Of a stretch of DNA of 64,000 nt, positions 34,398-46,634 are shown in pieces. Under the pieces are notes generated by a model. It did not search any database. It was not told the DNA's origin and saw only the letters and a list, made by a program, of their open reading frames with translations. The stretch is from Corylus avellana (lineage: Eukaryota > Streptophyta > Magnoliopsida > Fagales > Betulaceae): NCBI RefSeq assembly GCF_901000735.1, contig NC_081542.1, positions 9,858,216 through 9,922,215 of the forward strand. The letters run 5' to 3'. Position numbers and translations under genes: made by a program. Each line of letters begins with the position of its first letter. The stretch's first letter is position 1.

Positions 34398-35933
34398 TCA
34401 AGCTGATTTATATTTTCCCTTGGCAAAACAATATTCGCGTCTGTGGAAAAAGCCGAATAGTTTGATAGCAAGGATCGTGAAGGCAAAATATTTTCCAAAT
34501 TGTGAGGCTTTGGATGCTACTTTAGGATCCACACCCTTGTATGCTTGGAGGAGTATTTTTAGCTCGAATGAGCTTTTAAAAGAGGGGTTGATATGGAGGA
34601 TCGAAAATGGGGAGAAGGCCCGGATTTGGGGTGAGAGGTGGGTGCCAATGCTGAATAGTTTCACAATCCAGTCCCCTCCAAACCAAGTCTATGCCGAGGC
34701 CAAGGTTTATGTTTTAATTGGGCGTGTGGGATCTTCATATTCTTGACAACCTTTTTAGAGTGGAGGAAGTGTCGGCCATTAAATCAATTCCGTTAAGTAG
34801 CACTAATCAAGCGGATATGTTGATTTGGAGGGGCACGGTGAATGGCCTCTTCTTGGTCAAGAGTGTATATCACTTGGCCAAAGAAGTGGAGGATAGACAT
34901 AAGGCAGAATGCTCTACGGGTATGCATAAGAGTGAAGTGTGGAAGCTGATATGGAGATTGCATATCCCTAATGTGGAGAAGAATTTCCTTTGGAGAGCTT
35001 GTCACGATATTTTACCAACTAGGGAGAACTTATTGAGAAGAAAAATTGTGAAAGATCTGTTGTGCCTGATTTGTGGATTGGAGGCAGAGACACCCTTTCA
35101 TATTTTATGGAAGTGCCCTTCAGCCATGGATGCGTGGGGAGCCAGCTGCAAAAAATTCCAAAAAAGCTCTTTTAAGTGGCTTGCTTTCATTAATGTGGTG
35201 GAGGAGATTTTGCAGAATGGAAATGAGGAAGACATTAAACTGTTTGTGGGACTATCACGACAACTATGGCTTCAGCGGAATGAGGTGATCCATGGAGGGC
35301 TGTTCATCCATCCAAGCACGTTGGTCCGGAGGGTGTACACTACCGTGGCCGACTATGATAAGGCTACTGGTAATGAGACCCATGAGCGGGAACCCACAGG
35401 GAGAATGGAAGAGGAAAACTGGAAAGCACCTGCTACTGGTAGGCTAAAGGCCAACTGGGATGCAGCTTTGAACATCAAATGTGGGAGGATGGGTATGGGA
35501 GTGGTTGTCCACGACCATGATGGTTATGTGAATCGAGCCAAGTGCAATATTAGCCATGGACGTTTTGATCCTACAATTGTGGAGGCAATAGCAGCCGTTC
35601 ATGCATTGAGATTATGTATGGAACTAGGTGTGCAGACTATATGCATGGAAGGGGATGCCAAAAATGTGGTGGATATGTTGAACTCAATGGAGGAAAACTT
35701 TTGCCGCTCATCATCTTGCAAAGCTGGCGGTACGAATGGGTATGGAAAGGCAGTGGTTGAGAGACATCCCTAATTGTATCTCAGAAATTATCCAGGGAGA
35801 GCAATCTGTAACATTTTTTTGATTGATTAATAGAGATGCAAATGATTTTTTCAAAAAAAACTTGTTCATCACTTGAAAACAATAAGTAAAATTTAATGAG
35901 CAGAAATATTCAATAAGTAAATCATCAACCCAC
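34398..35933 (+). mobile_element. 5'-truncated LINE, zf-RVT and RNase H part
   Basis: Frame 1 (34420-34746) gives YSRLWKKPNSLIARIVKAKYFP, typical of the region after the reverse transcriptase. A frame change near 34735 leads to 34718-35773, which contains the zinc-binding region (WRACHDILPTRENLLRRK, then CLICGLEAETPFHILWKC) and a plant-type RNase H domain (LKANWDAALN, VVVHDHDGYV, EAIAAVHALR, EGDAKNVVDM). The RNase H end is damaged by a deletion of about 85 bp after MEEN. There is no endonuclease or RT catalytic core. Inactive. Confidence 0.88.
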
Positions 35934-36560
35934 GGGGAGAATGTAAGATGAAAACTGGAAAGCACCTCCTACTGGTAGGCTAAAGGCCAATTGGGATGCA
36001 GCTTTGAACATCAAATGTGGGAGGATGGGTATGGGAGTGGTTGTCCACGACCATGATGGGTGTGTGAAAGGAGCCAAGTGCAATATTAGCCATGGACGTT
36101 TTGATCTTATAGTTGCGGAGGCAATAACAGCCGTTCATGCGTTGAGATTCTATATGGAACTGGGTGTGCGGACTATATGCATGGAAGGGGATGCCAAAAA
36201 TGTGGTGGATACGTTGAAGTTAATGGAGGAAAACAGGAACATATTTAGACACTTAGTAGTAGATGCAAAAAATTTGCTCAACCGTTTTACTCTCTAGAAC
36301 ATTAATTTTGTAGGACGCAAGCCAATTTTGCCGCTCATCATCTTGCAAAGCTGGCGGTACGAATGGGTATGGAAAGACAGTGGTTGGGAGAGATCCCTAA
36401 TTGTATCTCGAAAATTATCCGAGGAGAGCAATCTGTAACTTTTTCTTGATTGATTAATAAAGATGCGAATGATTTTTCTAGAAAAAACTCGTTCATCACC
36501 TGAAAACAAGAAGTAAAATTTAATGAGCAGAAAGATTCAGTAACTAAGTCATCAACCATA
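35934..36560 (+). mobile_element. Tandem second copy of the LINE RNase H end
   Basis: Repeats 35395-35933 with small differences: same start 'cccacggggagaatg', same 3' tail 'gattgattaataaagatg', and the same flanking sequence to 'aagtcatcaacc'. It keeps the stretch missing from copy 1 (about 36232-36325, including VGRKP-type code). The two copies therefore complement each other, but this one has a stop at 36297. The duplicated unit includes DNA outside the LINE, so it arose after insertion. Confidence 0.85.
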
Positions 36561-36603
36561 AATAATTAAGTTATATTCATTTTCTTTAAAACATGTGATT
36601 TTT

Positions 36604-37477
36604 TTTTTTTCTTTTGAAGGGGAAAACATTCTAGTCTCATTAATAGAAGGAAGGATCGAGCAGAACGCTCTTACATCACAGAGCAAAAGTTCTGAAAAAA
36701 TCATAGCCGAAGCTATAAGGTTACAAGCCATAAATACATACATAACAATCTAACATTTAAGACCTATATATGATTAATCTTCCGCTAACTCATAACTAAT
36801 CTTCAGATGTAACAACAGATCTGTACTAGATAGAGTTAAATCAATGCATAGGTAACTCAAATTTCTCTACCCATGGATCAAAAATCTCATGCCGAAACTC
36901 ATCCTTCTCGACTCGCAAGCGAGGACATTATTCACATCCTCAACCCAAAAGGCCAGGACCATAAAAAACAGGGAAAACCAAAAAATACAGGGAAAGTAAA
37001 GAAAAATCACAAAAGCCCACAAACACCACTGGAGGTAGCCTGATGATTCTGGCCAGAGAGCAAAAAACCACACGCAGGCTCGTGCGAGTCACGATCCGTT
37101 GCAAGGAAGCCGGAATCAAAAGCGGTAGGAGTCGTTGGAAAGCAGCGGGGCCGTTGCGCGTAGAGGAGGAGCTCGTGTTGAGATGGGTCAAACGGAGGGA
37201 CGTAGATTGCGCTTTAAATAGTCTGATCGAAGAGCCCCACCCCAAAAAAGGACACTGCAGAAATGGAGGACTGCACACCTGGTGCAGTGGAGCTAGAGCC
37301 TGAAACAAAAAAAAGAAAAAAAGCAAAAAGGGGGGAAGGGAGGAGGGAAAAGAGATAGGGAAGGGGAGGGTGGGGCGCGGAAGAACAAACCAATCTGTGC
37401 GGCGCTCTGCTAGGGTTTTTTTCACTTTCTCTAGTGTCCTATAGAAAGCATTTACCACATTTCACAATTTTAAGGCA
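36604..37477 (-). mobile_element. Non-autonomous retroposon family R, copy 3
   Basis: A 16-bp target duplication AAAACATGTGATTTTT (36588-36603 and 37478-37493) and a poly-T start on + (poly-A on -). On the minus strand the GC-richer 5' part contains 'ctcttcgatcagactattta' and 'cccatctcaacacgagctcc', parallel to 'cttggattggtattttcaaa' and 'ccaccttaacacgcgcccc' in copy 5. The T-rich 3' part holds 'cctggccttttgggttgagg', shared with copy 4. The 172-codon frame here is probably not a gene. Confidence 0.85.
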
Positions 37478-37926
37478 AAAACATGTGATTTTTAAGTAAG
37501 GCGCAACATCAAAAATTTCATCATCAAAATCCTCCTTTTTCATCTACCAAAACAAGCCCTTTTTTCTTTTCTTTTCTCTCTATTATTATTATTATTATTA
37601 TTATTTTAAACTCCCATCAATATCCATCCCACCTTCTTGTTTCCTCTTCTGTCCGTTATTTTTTTATTTTTTTTAAGTGCCCCAATTAAGATTTTTAAGT
37701 AAATCTTCTTGCACATTTTTAAGTTAGGTTCAAATCATGTGATTTTTAAGGTGATGAAATGCATAATAGGTAAAAATAATATGATCAAAGAAATGGTTGT
37801 GTGAATGAATCATGTATGATGAGAATGATTTCTTGTCATGGAAAAACTATCCATTTGATTTGCATGATCTTTGGTTTAAACAAAAAAAATTCCATAATAG
37901 CTAAAAATTTGACCAATGAAATAATA

Positions 37927-38166
37927 AATTGACAAAAATTTCCTCCAAACCAATTTGGAGAAAATATCCTCAAACCCATTTAAAATAGTGCCAAGTGTCT
38001 ATAATCATTTAAAAGGAACATTAAATTTTCAACATCATTAATAGCAGTTTACTAATTTAAATTAAATTTAATGTGCATTTTAAATGTTTATAGACACTTG
38101 ACACTATTTTAGATGGGTTGGAGGATATTTCTTCCAAACTAGTTTGGAGGAAATTCCTGTCCTTAC
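37927..38166. mobile_element. MITE, M1 family
   Basis: About 240 bp with inverted ends 'gacaaaaatttcctccaaac' and 'gtttggaggaaattcctgtc'. The inner arms 'aaatagtgccaagtgtctat' and 'atagacacttgacactattt' also pair. Nearly the same element lies at 41936-42176. Confidence 0.8.
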
Positions 38167-38310
38167 AATAATCCCCCACATGTTACAAATTAACATTAGA
38201 ATAAGAGGAGATTGAACACATGCATGATGTGGTACCTGAAGGTTTTAACCGCACATAGTATAAATAAGTTATGAACATAATGAATTGTGGTAGAGTTAGA
38301 CTATTTTGTT

Positions 38311-38413
38311 CCCAAGAGGTAGCGCTCAATCGGCTTGAACCATGCCTAATGAATCGGAGGTCACTAGTTCGAATCCCCCCTTCCCCCTCTTATGCAGACA
38401 CGTAAAAAAAAAA
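38311..38413 (+). mobile_element. tRNA-derived SINE, copy 2
   Basis: Same body as copy 1 ('ctcaatcggcttgaaccatg', 'agttcgaatccccccttccc', 'cttatgcagacacgt' and poly-A). Target duplication is weak (actattttgttcccaa before, actcttttaaccaaa after). Confidence 0.75.
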
Positions 38414-39973
38414 CTCTTTTAACCAAATTTATCACCTACATAACTTTAATTTCTCCAAAAATAAAATAAAATAAAAATTGGGTTGTCCTGTATATAATGG
38501 GTTGGTGCCTTACACTGGCCATGCGTCCTTGGGTTTCATGAATGCTATAGAGACTTGCCAAAATCTCATAGGAGGCAGCACTACCTCCACCTCCACACTC
38601 ACATAGGTGACATCCATAAAAAAATGTGTGCAGAGAACACCCCTTCCTAACAAGCGGATTTTACTAACCATCTAGGCAGTTACGGTTAGCTATTTTAGCT
38701 AATAACCACTAACATAAACCGTATTTTCACCCTAATTTTTAGAATAAAGTAAATTTTACATTAAAAAAAAAAATTATATGTAGCTCAACACAAAATATGA
38801 TATTGTTTGAAATTAAATGTCTCCTATAACAGGGACAAATTTTGCAGGTCATTTGGACAAAAATTAAGGGCAAAAAGAAAGAAGAATGGTTTAAAATTAA
38901 GATTATTTAATTAAATTTTAAATATTAAAAATGCACTACGTCAAGTTTATCACATTATGCCTCAAAATCTATTAAGCTGGCTCGGGACATCACCCATCAA
39001 TTCTTGTGAGGTTACTCATCACCCAATCTGATTAGCTATTAGATGTCTTGAAAGTTGAAACCATTAGAAAAATCACACCAAAACCTTTAGAGATTGGAAG
39101 AATAGAGCAAGCGTATCAGAGGATTCGGAGAGGATAGAAATACAACATACAAACAAAAAAAATATACCTCAAATATTCTTGATTATCAAAGTTAAGAGAA
39201 GTGCTAAAGAGTCGAACAAATGAATCCAGAAAAATTTCTAAACTGATGTGACAAAGGTTTTTAAATTTTTTTTTAAAAAATGCAATTCTCTCTTCATTGT
39301 CTGCCACTCATGGTCTGCCATGTCAGTTTAAAAATTTTTCTGGGTTCATTTGTTCTGCCACGTCTTTTCTCAAATATTACAATTTCCACCTCAAGATTAA
39401 CAATTTATAATCCCCCAAAGTTTACTATTTCATCTACAAAAATATTACAAATCTACATTATTCTCGCAATTACAATTTCTGATAACAAAAAAGAGATCGA
39501 GTGTCGTTTAATTTTGTTGGACTGCAATTGTAGATCAAGATTCACTAGGAAATAAATTTAGGTTATTTAACGTATATATACCAATTTACTTCAATTTTAA
39601 TTAGTATTTTTACGAAAATTTTACATCATAAAATAATAGAATATATGCTAAATGTGATAATTACAAAAAATAATAAATGTATTTAATTTCTTTTTATGAT
39701 CACTTCCTAACCAATCACCTCACACCACTTGTCGCAAATCAAAATCCTTTATTATTATTATTATTATTATTATCTAATAAAGGTACTATTCTCAAGAGGG
39801 ATTACATAATTATAATAATTTTCTAATGAAAATAAATACATATTTTTAAAAAGAAAAAGATAAAAAAAGAAAAAAGAAGGATGCGCGTTGCCCTTTTGCC
39901 GTGGATAATAGTGTGCGTGGAACTTTGACACGACTCATGCACCCGGAACCTTAACTGCTAAGCTTTCCTCGTC
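38414..39973. other. Intergenic spacer before the F-box cluster
   Basis: About 39186-39362 is a small palindromic MITE (arms 'gaacaaatgaatccagaaaa' and the inverse 'ttttctgggttcatttgttc'), also found at 56566-56737. An ATT microsatellite lies at 39749-39773. No gene is recognised. Confidence 0.5.
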
Positions 39974-39981
39974 TATATAAA
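39974..39981 (+). promoter_or_regulatory. TATA box of F-box/PP2-B gene 1
   Basis: TATATAAA 108 bp before the start codon, with an AG repeat (40056-40070) in the presumed 5'UTR. The same AG/CT repeat is present in the leaders of the three sister genes. Confidence 0.6.
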
Positions 39982-40088
39982 CATTACACCACCGCAAAGT
40001 TAGAGAAACCAAAAACGAATTTAAAACCATTTAATTTCGTCACTTCCACATTGAAAGAGAGAGAGAGAGATTGGACGTTGTTTGGCAA

Positions 40089-41201
40089 ATGGCAACAGAA
40101 AATGAGGCGGTGGACTCGTTCTACGTGTTGCCCGAAGAATGCATCGCCAGCGTGCTGTCGTTCACGACTCCTTCTGACGCATCCAGTTCGTCATTCGTTT
40201 CCACCAACTTCAGATCGGCCGCCGAATCCGACATCGTTTGGGAGAGGTTTCTTCCACCCCAGTACCGCTCCATAATCTCCCGCTCCGCCGATTCGTCTTC
40301 CCTCTCTTCTTCTTCCAAGAAGCAGCTCTATCTCCGTCTCTGCGATCACCCCCTCCTCATCGACGATGGCAAGAAGGTGTATATAAAAAAAATCGGCGTA
40401 AATAATATGCTCATATTTCTCTTTTGTGGGTCACCTCTATTTCTCATTATGCATGTCTGATAATATTGCCATTGACGTTTAAACCAGAGCTTTTGGTTGG
40501 AGAAAAGGAGCGGGAAGATATGCTACATGCTTTCTCCAAAGGACCTCGTGATTGTGTGGATGGAAACTCCTTTTTATTGGAGATGGACTTCTTTACCCGA
40601 TGCCAGGTATCTCTTTTTCCCTCTTCTTCTTCTCAACCGTCATATTTTGTGGGTTTGTTCTGATAGTTTTATTTACATAAAAATTAAAAAAAAAAACAGG
40701 TTCGCGGAGGTGGCGGAGCTTGTCAATGTGTGTTGGCTGGAGATCCGTGGGAAGATTAATGCTTGCATGCTGTCGCCAGGCACGCTGTATACAGCGTATC
40801 TTGTGTTCAAGGTGACGACAGGATCATTCGGTTTTGAAAACCAACCTGTCGAGGTTGCGGTCGGAGTTGGCGGAAGCGAAGGGCATAAGCGTACTCGGAG
40901 CGTCTTTTTGGATATGGAGAGAGGGCGGAGGCAGCGTTACCAGATTGTACCCGCCGCGCGGCGAGGAGGGCCTTTTCACCGCCACCGCTGCCTGCCGCAG
41001 AGTATAGAGGAGGCGGATATTGGCGAGTGTCCGAAGGAGAGAGGAGATGGGTGGTTGGAGATCGAGTTGGGTGAGTTCTTCAACGGTGGAGATGATGATG
41101 ATGATGGGGAAGTGGAAATGAGTGTTTTGGAGGTGAAGGGCGGTAACTGGAAGGGTGGCCTCATTGTTCAAGGGTTTGAGATCAGGCCAAAAAGAATGTA
41201 A
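40089..41201 (+). CDS. F-box protein PP2-B-like, gene 1
   Basis: Exons 40089-40376, 40488-40606 and 40700-41201: 909 nt, 302 residues, GT-AG introns of 111 and 93 bp. Residues about 12-55 are an F-box (LPEECIASVLSFTTPSDASS... to VWERFLP), the SKP1-binding part of an SCF ubiquitin ligase. From residue 97 (SFWLEKRSGKICYMLSPKDL) to the end is a PP2/Nictaba-type lectin domain (CWLEIRGKINA, YTAYLVFK, DGWLEIELGEFF, WKGGLIVQGFEIRPK). Such proteins are thought to recognise glycosylated targets for ubiquitination, often under stress. An acidic run DDDDD sits in the lectin domain. A basic stretch near AARRGGPFHRHR, also present in altered form in gene 4, is absent from genes 2 and 3. The ATG at 40089 matches the MA-TE-E start of the sisters. 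Confidence 0.92.
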
Positions 41202-42179
41202 TTAAAATAAATTAGTAAATTAAGAGTGCTTTTTTGTCTTTTGCATTTCTCTATTTTTTATTTTATTTTTTATGTTGTATGTGAAGTAAGTTGCTTATGA
41301 TTAATGAGCTTTCAATGTAATAATCATTAACGATTCTGATTCTAATTAAGCTTTGATAGATGAGCTCCGATCAGAGATCTGCAGCCCCATTTGTGCGAAT
41401 GGATCAAAACAACCTAAAGCATGAACTTTGAAGTGTATATATATATATTTTGAATCTCAAATGACTTGATTGATTTTGGATGCTTTTGGTATTTAGATTT
41501 CATAAATAAAAAAAGCGATTTTAAACTAAATCACAGAAAATAAATAGTTTGAATTTGCTTTTTTAATTGCAATTTAAAAACACATAAAATTTGCAATTTC
41601 AAATTGCAGGTCATGGGTGTTCTTTTTTAAATGCACAATTTTTAAGGCTACAATGTGATTTTAAAGGCCAAACTACGATTTTGCGAAACGTATTTTTAAA
41701 AATTACGTTTTAAAATCGTACTTTTTGAAATCGCAAACCCTAACATAACCATAATTCTTACTATTGATTTTAGTTTAAAGGAAAAGTTTTTAAAAATTAA
41801 ACCGATCATCTCCAACAAAGAAATTTCTGTCCATATTTTGTGTAGAGAATCTAATAATATGGTATATGGCTAGGGGTGGGCAAAAACCCACCCAACCCGC
41901 AAAACCGCCCGATCCACCCTGCCCTGATCCAACAAGGATAGAAATTAATTTCATCCAAACCTGTTTAGAAGAAATATCCTCCAACCTATTTAAAATAGTG
42001 TCATGTGTCTATAAATATTTAAAAGGAATATTAAATTTTTAACGTCATCAATAATAGTTTACTAATTTTGATTAAATTTAATGTGCATTTTAAATGTTTA
42101 TAGACATTTGACACTATTTTAAATGAGTTAGAGGATATTTCTTTCAAACTGGTTTGGAAGAAATTTCTATCCACAAAGT
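41202..42179. other. Intergenic with MITE M1 copy 2
   Basis: After the 3'UTR of gene 1, 41480-41755 resembles an AT-rich repeat also seen near 4020-4275 ('aaatcgcaaaccc'). 41873 starts with 'taggggtgggcaaaaaccca', a common plant transposon end. 41936-42176 is the second M1 MITE, with ends 'ggatagaaatt' and 'aatttctatcc'. Confidence 0.55.
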
Positions 42180-44167
42180 ATTTGAAAGTCCATCATTTAC
42201 TTTGACAAAATGGTTGTTCTATTAGACTTCAGTTTTTGGCAGTGCGTCTTTAACGAATGTAGGTCACTAGATGCTATAGTCTAATACTATGAGGTTGTGT
42301 GTCAATATATCCGATCGCACCGAGTTACATACTTCAAGAGGCACGAATCAACCTTTAAGAACAACGCTCTTGCGTGATTCTATAGTATTGTGAGATCTTT
42401 CCATACTCCACTTTTCATCTCTTATAATTTATTTATTTCATTGTTAATTTTCATATTTGTATTATTTTATTTCAATAAGAATTTTGTGCACCATCCAAAT
42501 TATTCCCAACAAAAACGACATCGTTTCATGTATATATATATAGCCGGTTAATGACTTTTTAAAAACTTAAAACCGCTAACCGTAACCGTCAGCCTTTTCA
42601 CCCTACTAAAAGTTATTTTAATGAACGAACTTAGCGAATATGTTTGTTTGTTTGTTTTTTTTTTTTTTTTTTTGAAAAAATAATATGTTTGTTTTAAGTC
42701 CAAGTAAAATTATGAGTTTAGTAATTGCTTTAGGAGTGCAATTAAGACATTTAAAGTCTTAATATCTTAAAATTTAATTCTTTATATTTAATGTTTTACC
42801 GTAAATGGTGCCTTATTGACTAATTTTTTGTCCTAATATTATTTTCTACCATAATTGGGGCCTTAATTAAAGAGCATTGATTAACTTTTTGTCATAAATA
42901 TTGGTGATTTAATTGTTTTGTTTTTTATAAAAGTAAACTTAATTAATTATACTATATTTTTATTTGAGGCCTTATTTTATTGGGGACCTTAAGGGATTAC
43001 CTAATTTGCCTAAGCACTCACAGCTGGCACTGGTGATGCCTCACATCTTCTCAAAAGCCTCTTTTGTTTTCCACTCACAAAAGCCTCTTTAAGGCTCTCA
43101 AAAGTCAGAAGACGCATAGAATATACAATCGTGGCTTATATGTTGTTTGTAATTAAACATGTTTACAATGTTATTCATTTTATAAGTAATTCTTGATCAT
43201 CTATGAATGAGATATTGTCACGTATATAAAGAAATTTAATTAAGAATTTATTGGGAAAAGAGAGTTTTTTGGAGGATTATAAAGAGTTAATCTTGAAGTG
43301 TGACTAATTGTAATATTTGAAGAAATGAAATTTTGGGGTTGTTGAGGTATATTTTATTTGGAATGCTTTTGTAGGTTTTAACTTTGATTATCAAGAATAG
43401 TTTAATTAGGTATATTTTATTTGTGATTTATATATATGTTGCATGTATTCCTATCCTCACCGAGTCCTACGGCATATTGCTCCATTCTTCCAATCTCTAA
43501 AGTTTTTAGTGTGATTTTTCTAATAGTTTCAAGAAATTTAACTTGAAATTTATTACTTAATCAGATTGGATGATGAGTAACCTCACAATTAGAAGTGGGC
43601 AAGAGGTTCTTTGAACTTTCACTAACTTTCACTTGTAAGGCCTAGGCCTTGTTAGTATCGAATAGATGGACTACACCTATGGAGGGGTGCATTGAATTCG
43701 TACCAACATATCAATTCGAAGTCATCATTTTACATGATTAAGATAAATCATTATGACTAATGTGTTATGGTCTTATCAAATGAAATAACCGGTTCCATTA
43801 ATGACTGCAAATATTAAATTGTAAAGTACTACAAGGTTTATGATCTAAGATATTCGGTATGAAAACCTCATTCTCCTAACCATTTTCTAACTATCATTTT
43901 TTCAAATTTTTTCAAATCTACCATTGGATTTATAGTTCTACATGAAGGCATGTTTATGATTGTGTTAGATAGCTTAAAAATTACTTTTAGTATCTAAAAA
44001 GTAGTTTGGTAAAAAAAATTTAAAATTACTTTTTTAACATTTTTACTCTAAAATTAATCAAAAATTTTTTTTATATCAAACTCGTTAATTAGAAACTTTA
44101 TTAGCAAACTGAAAAAAAAAAAAAAAAAAAAGAAGACAACAAATGCACTCATCCTTACTAATTTATT

Positions 44168-45191
44168 TCACACTCTTTTTGGCCTGATCTCAATCCCTTG
44201 AACAATGAGGCCACTCTTCAACATACCAGCCTTCACCTCCAAAACACTTATTTCCACTTCATCATCATCATCATCTCCTCCATTGAAGAAGTCACCCAAT
44301 TCGATCTCCAACCACCCATCTCCTCTTTTCTTCGGACACTCGCCATCCCCCTCTCTCCACCGCAGCTCTTGAAAGGACCCCATCCCGGCGCGAGGGTTAA
44401 AAACTCGCACTCCTTCTTGTTTCACATCCAGAAACACCATCCGCTTGTGCCATCTAACCGCAGCCTCGATAGGTAGGTTTACAAATCCACGTGACTTTGA
44501 CGACAGGTTGAACACAAGGTAAGCTGTATACAGCGTGGCTCGTGACAGCATGCACGTATTTATCTTCCCACGGATTTCCAGCCACCACACTTGGATAAGC
44601 TCCGCCACCTCCGGGAGCCTGTTTTTTAATTTTCATGTAAATAAAATTATCAGAAAAAAAAAACCCTCAAAATAAAATTATAAGAAGAAGAGGGTAAAAA
44701 AAGAGAGACCTGGCATCGGGTAAAGAAGTCCATCTCCAAAAATGAGGATTTTCCATCCAGGCAATCAGGAGGTCCTTGGGAGAAAGCATGTAGCATATCT
44801 TCCCGCTCATTTTCTCCAACCAAAAGCTCTGGGATATGCATAATATTCAAATAATGAGAAATATTTAATGGGGGGTGGGTGTGGGTGTTGAAATTACCTT
44901 CCTGCCATCGTCGATGAGGAGGGGATGATCGCAGAGATGGAGATAAAGCTCCTTCTTCGAAGAAAAACAGAGCGAAGACGACGAATCGGCGGAGCGGGAG
45001 ATTATGCTCTTGTACTGGGGTGGCAGAAAGCTTTCCCATACGGCGTCAGATTCGGCGGCCGATCTGAAGGACGTGGAAACCGATGAGGACCGACACGCGT
45101 CCGGAGGGCTCGTGAACGACAGCACGCTGGCGACGCACTCTATTGGTAACACGTTGATCAAGCCCACCACCTCACTTTCTGTTAATGCCAT
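44168..45191 (-). CDS. F-box protein PP2-B-like, gene 2
   Basis: Exons on the minus strand: 45191-44898, 44828-44710 and 44618-44168; 864 nt, 287 residues. Introns are 69 and 91 bp with GT-AG ends. It starts MALTESEVVGLINVLPIEC. The F-box covers about residues 14-57. The PP2 domain starts SFWLEKMSGKICYMLSPKDL at residue 99 and ends GIEIRPKRV. Compared with genes 1 and 4 it lacks about 15 residues between FLDVKQEG and the GDGECPKKRGDGW block. It is the paired duplicate of gene 3 in unit C. Function as for gene 1, inferred. Confidence 0.92.
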
Positions 45192-45320
45192 ACGTACGTA
45201 ACGTACCCTACCTAACAACCCCCAATCTCTCTCTCTCTTCTCTGTCTTAATTGAATCGTTTTAACTGGTTTTTGGTTCTCTCGCTTGGGTGTGGAGTTTA
45301 TGCATGAAAACAAGGCAATG

Positions 45321-45331
45321 TATATTATATA
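45321..45331 (-). promoter_or_regulatory. TATA box of F-box/PP2-B gene 2
   Basis: TATATAATATA on the minus strand, 130 bp before the ATG. It is conserved in gene 3 (52669-52679) but sits at a different place in the aligned leader from the TATA of gene 1. Confidence 0.55.
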
Positions 45332-45679
45332 GGTAGCTTAGCAGTATTAGAGTTCGTGGTGCGTAATTCGTGGGCCTCGTGGCGAAGGTTTCTTTTTCCT
45401 TTTTTTTTTTTTTTTAAATGTCATTAAATGTGATTTTTTTTTTTTTTTGCAAATCTAGTAGATCAACCATTGAATTTATTGACTTAATTATATGGATTCC
45501 ACACAAATTTAATGATAAATTCATGCATTCAATATTGTTGAAATAATAAATTTTATCATTTAATTTGTTTTTTAATAAGATGTTGCCATTTTTAATTAAG
45601 AGTTTCCAAACTTTTCACCGTTATCTTTTGAGCACTTATTATTTAGAAACGGATCCTCTCCCGTACTTATCTAATTCAC

Positions 45680-45805
45680 GGTTGAGATTTCTCTAGAGAA
45701 ATTCCAAAGTTACAAATGAGCCACCTCAACTTCCACTAACAAATAAACAATATACATATTTTTTTATTTTCAGTTTAATTTTCAGGTTAAGTCTAATGGA
45801 AAGTG

Positions 45806-45837
<32 letters not shown>

Positions 45838-45905
45838 ATTGCAGAATGGGTGACGTTGGGGTGGCCAAACCATCTGCATGGCCCAACGTCACTGATTATG
45901 CAATT
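45680..45905. mobile_element. Truncated palindromic MITE in unit A
   Basis: Left arm and centre of the same element that is complete in unit C (52968-53330). The centre is an inverted repeat, 'tgacgttggggtggcc' facing 'ggcccaacgtca'. The right arm is missing here. Confidence 0.6.
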
Positions 45906-46075
45906 CTTTAATTTTTATTTTTTTTTTGAAACTTCTGCAGTTTATTTGAACTGGATAATATCTAGTTAGTTATATTAGAATGATATTTTTGTCACTTAAA
46001 AAATTAAAAAGACAAAAATAACCCTCCAACATAACTAACCCCCCTTCACTTTCTATTTGTAGTGGCAAAGATCTG

Positions 46076-46634
46076 CTTTTATCCCTGTTGAGGGTTGTAA
46101 TGTTTTATATCTTGTTTTATATGCAATGTTTGTTACCAAACCAAAAAAAAAAAAATTAAAAATCATTCTTCTTTTTTTTTTTTTTTTAAGATACCTTTTA
46201 AGCCCATTTATTCTTTGCTTAATATCCAGCTAGCGATTTTTTTAGAAATAATTTTGTGAACATTTGGTCTTTTGAGGACCATTTAGTTTTTCATACGCTT
46301 TTTTACCATGATTCATCAAATTTATTGATTTTCACTTTTACCGATTATGACCGTTGGTCATTAACAATTCCATGGGTTTTAATTCTTCAAAAGTTTTATG
46401 ACTTTTGACCATGCTCATTAACAAAAGTTTTACAGTTTCAACCATTTGGGTCATCATATTTTCTTTATGATATAAGAAAACTCACTAGCACTCATGGATT
46501 TTTATATATATTGAGCACTCTAAAGGGAGAAAAAAAAAATTGAGATCACTTGTTTCTCTTCAAAGCCGTACATTGTATTGGAAAACACTGGTTTCAAGGC
46601 ATAGCCATATACAATATTATTAGATTCTTTGCAC
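46076..46634. other. Spacer between units A and B
   Basis: AT-rich, no gene. A short piece at 46603-46643 is the inverse of 41830-41872, which hints at a small inversion near the left border of the repeat units. Confidence 0.4.

Larger units (their letters stand above)
42180..46075. repeat. Segmental repeat unit A (contains F-box/PP2-B gene 2)
   Basis: Its left part (42180-43860) matches unit B (46635-48735, after removing the 560-bp insertion). From 43028 through the gene to about 45905 it matches unit C (50148-53200). All are in direct orientation. Landmarks: 'cctcttttgtttt.cactca' followed by 'aaggctctcaaaagtcagaa', and 'cggactacacct'-type sequence. A partial hAT-like MITE at 43960-44070 is complete in unit C. 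Confidence 0.85.

Noticed and set aside
44198..45201. Plus-strand frames of 92 and 65 codons
   Set aside because: These are antisense shadows of exons 3 and 1 of F-box gene 2. Equivalent shadows occur over genes 1, 3 and 4.
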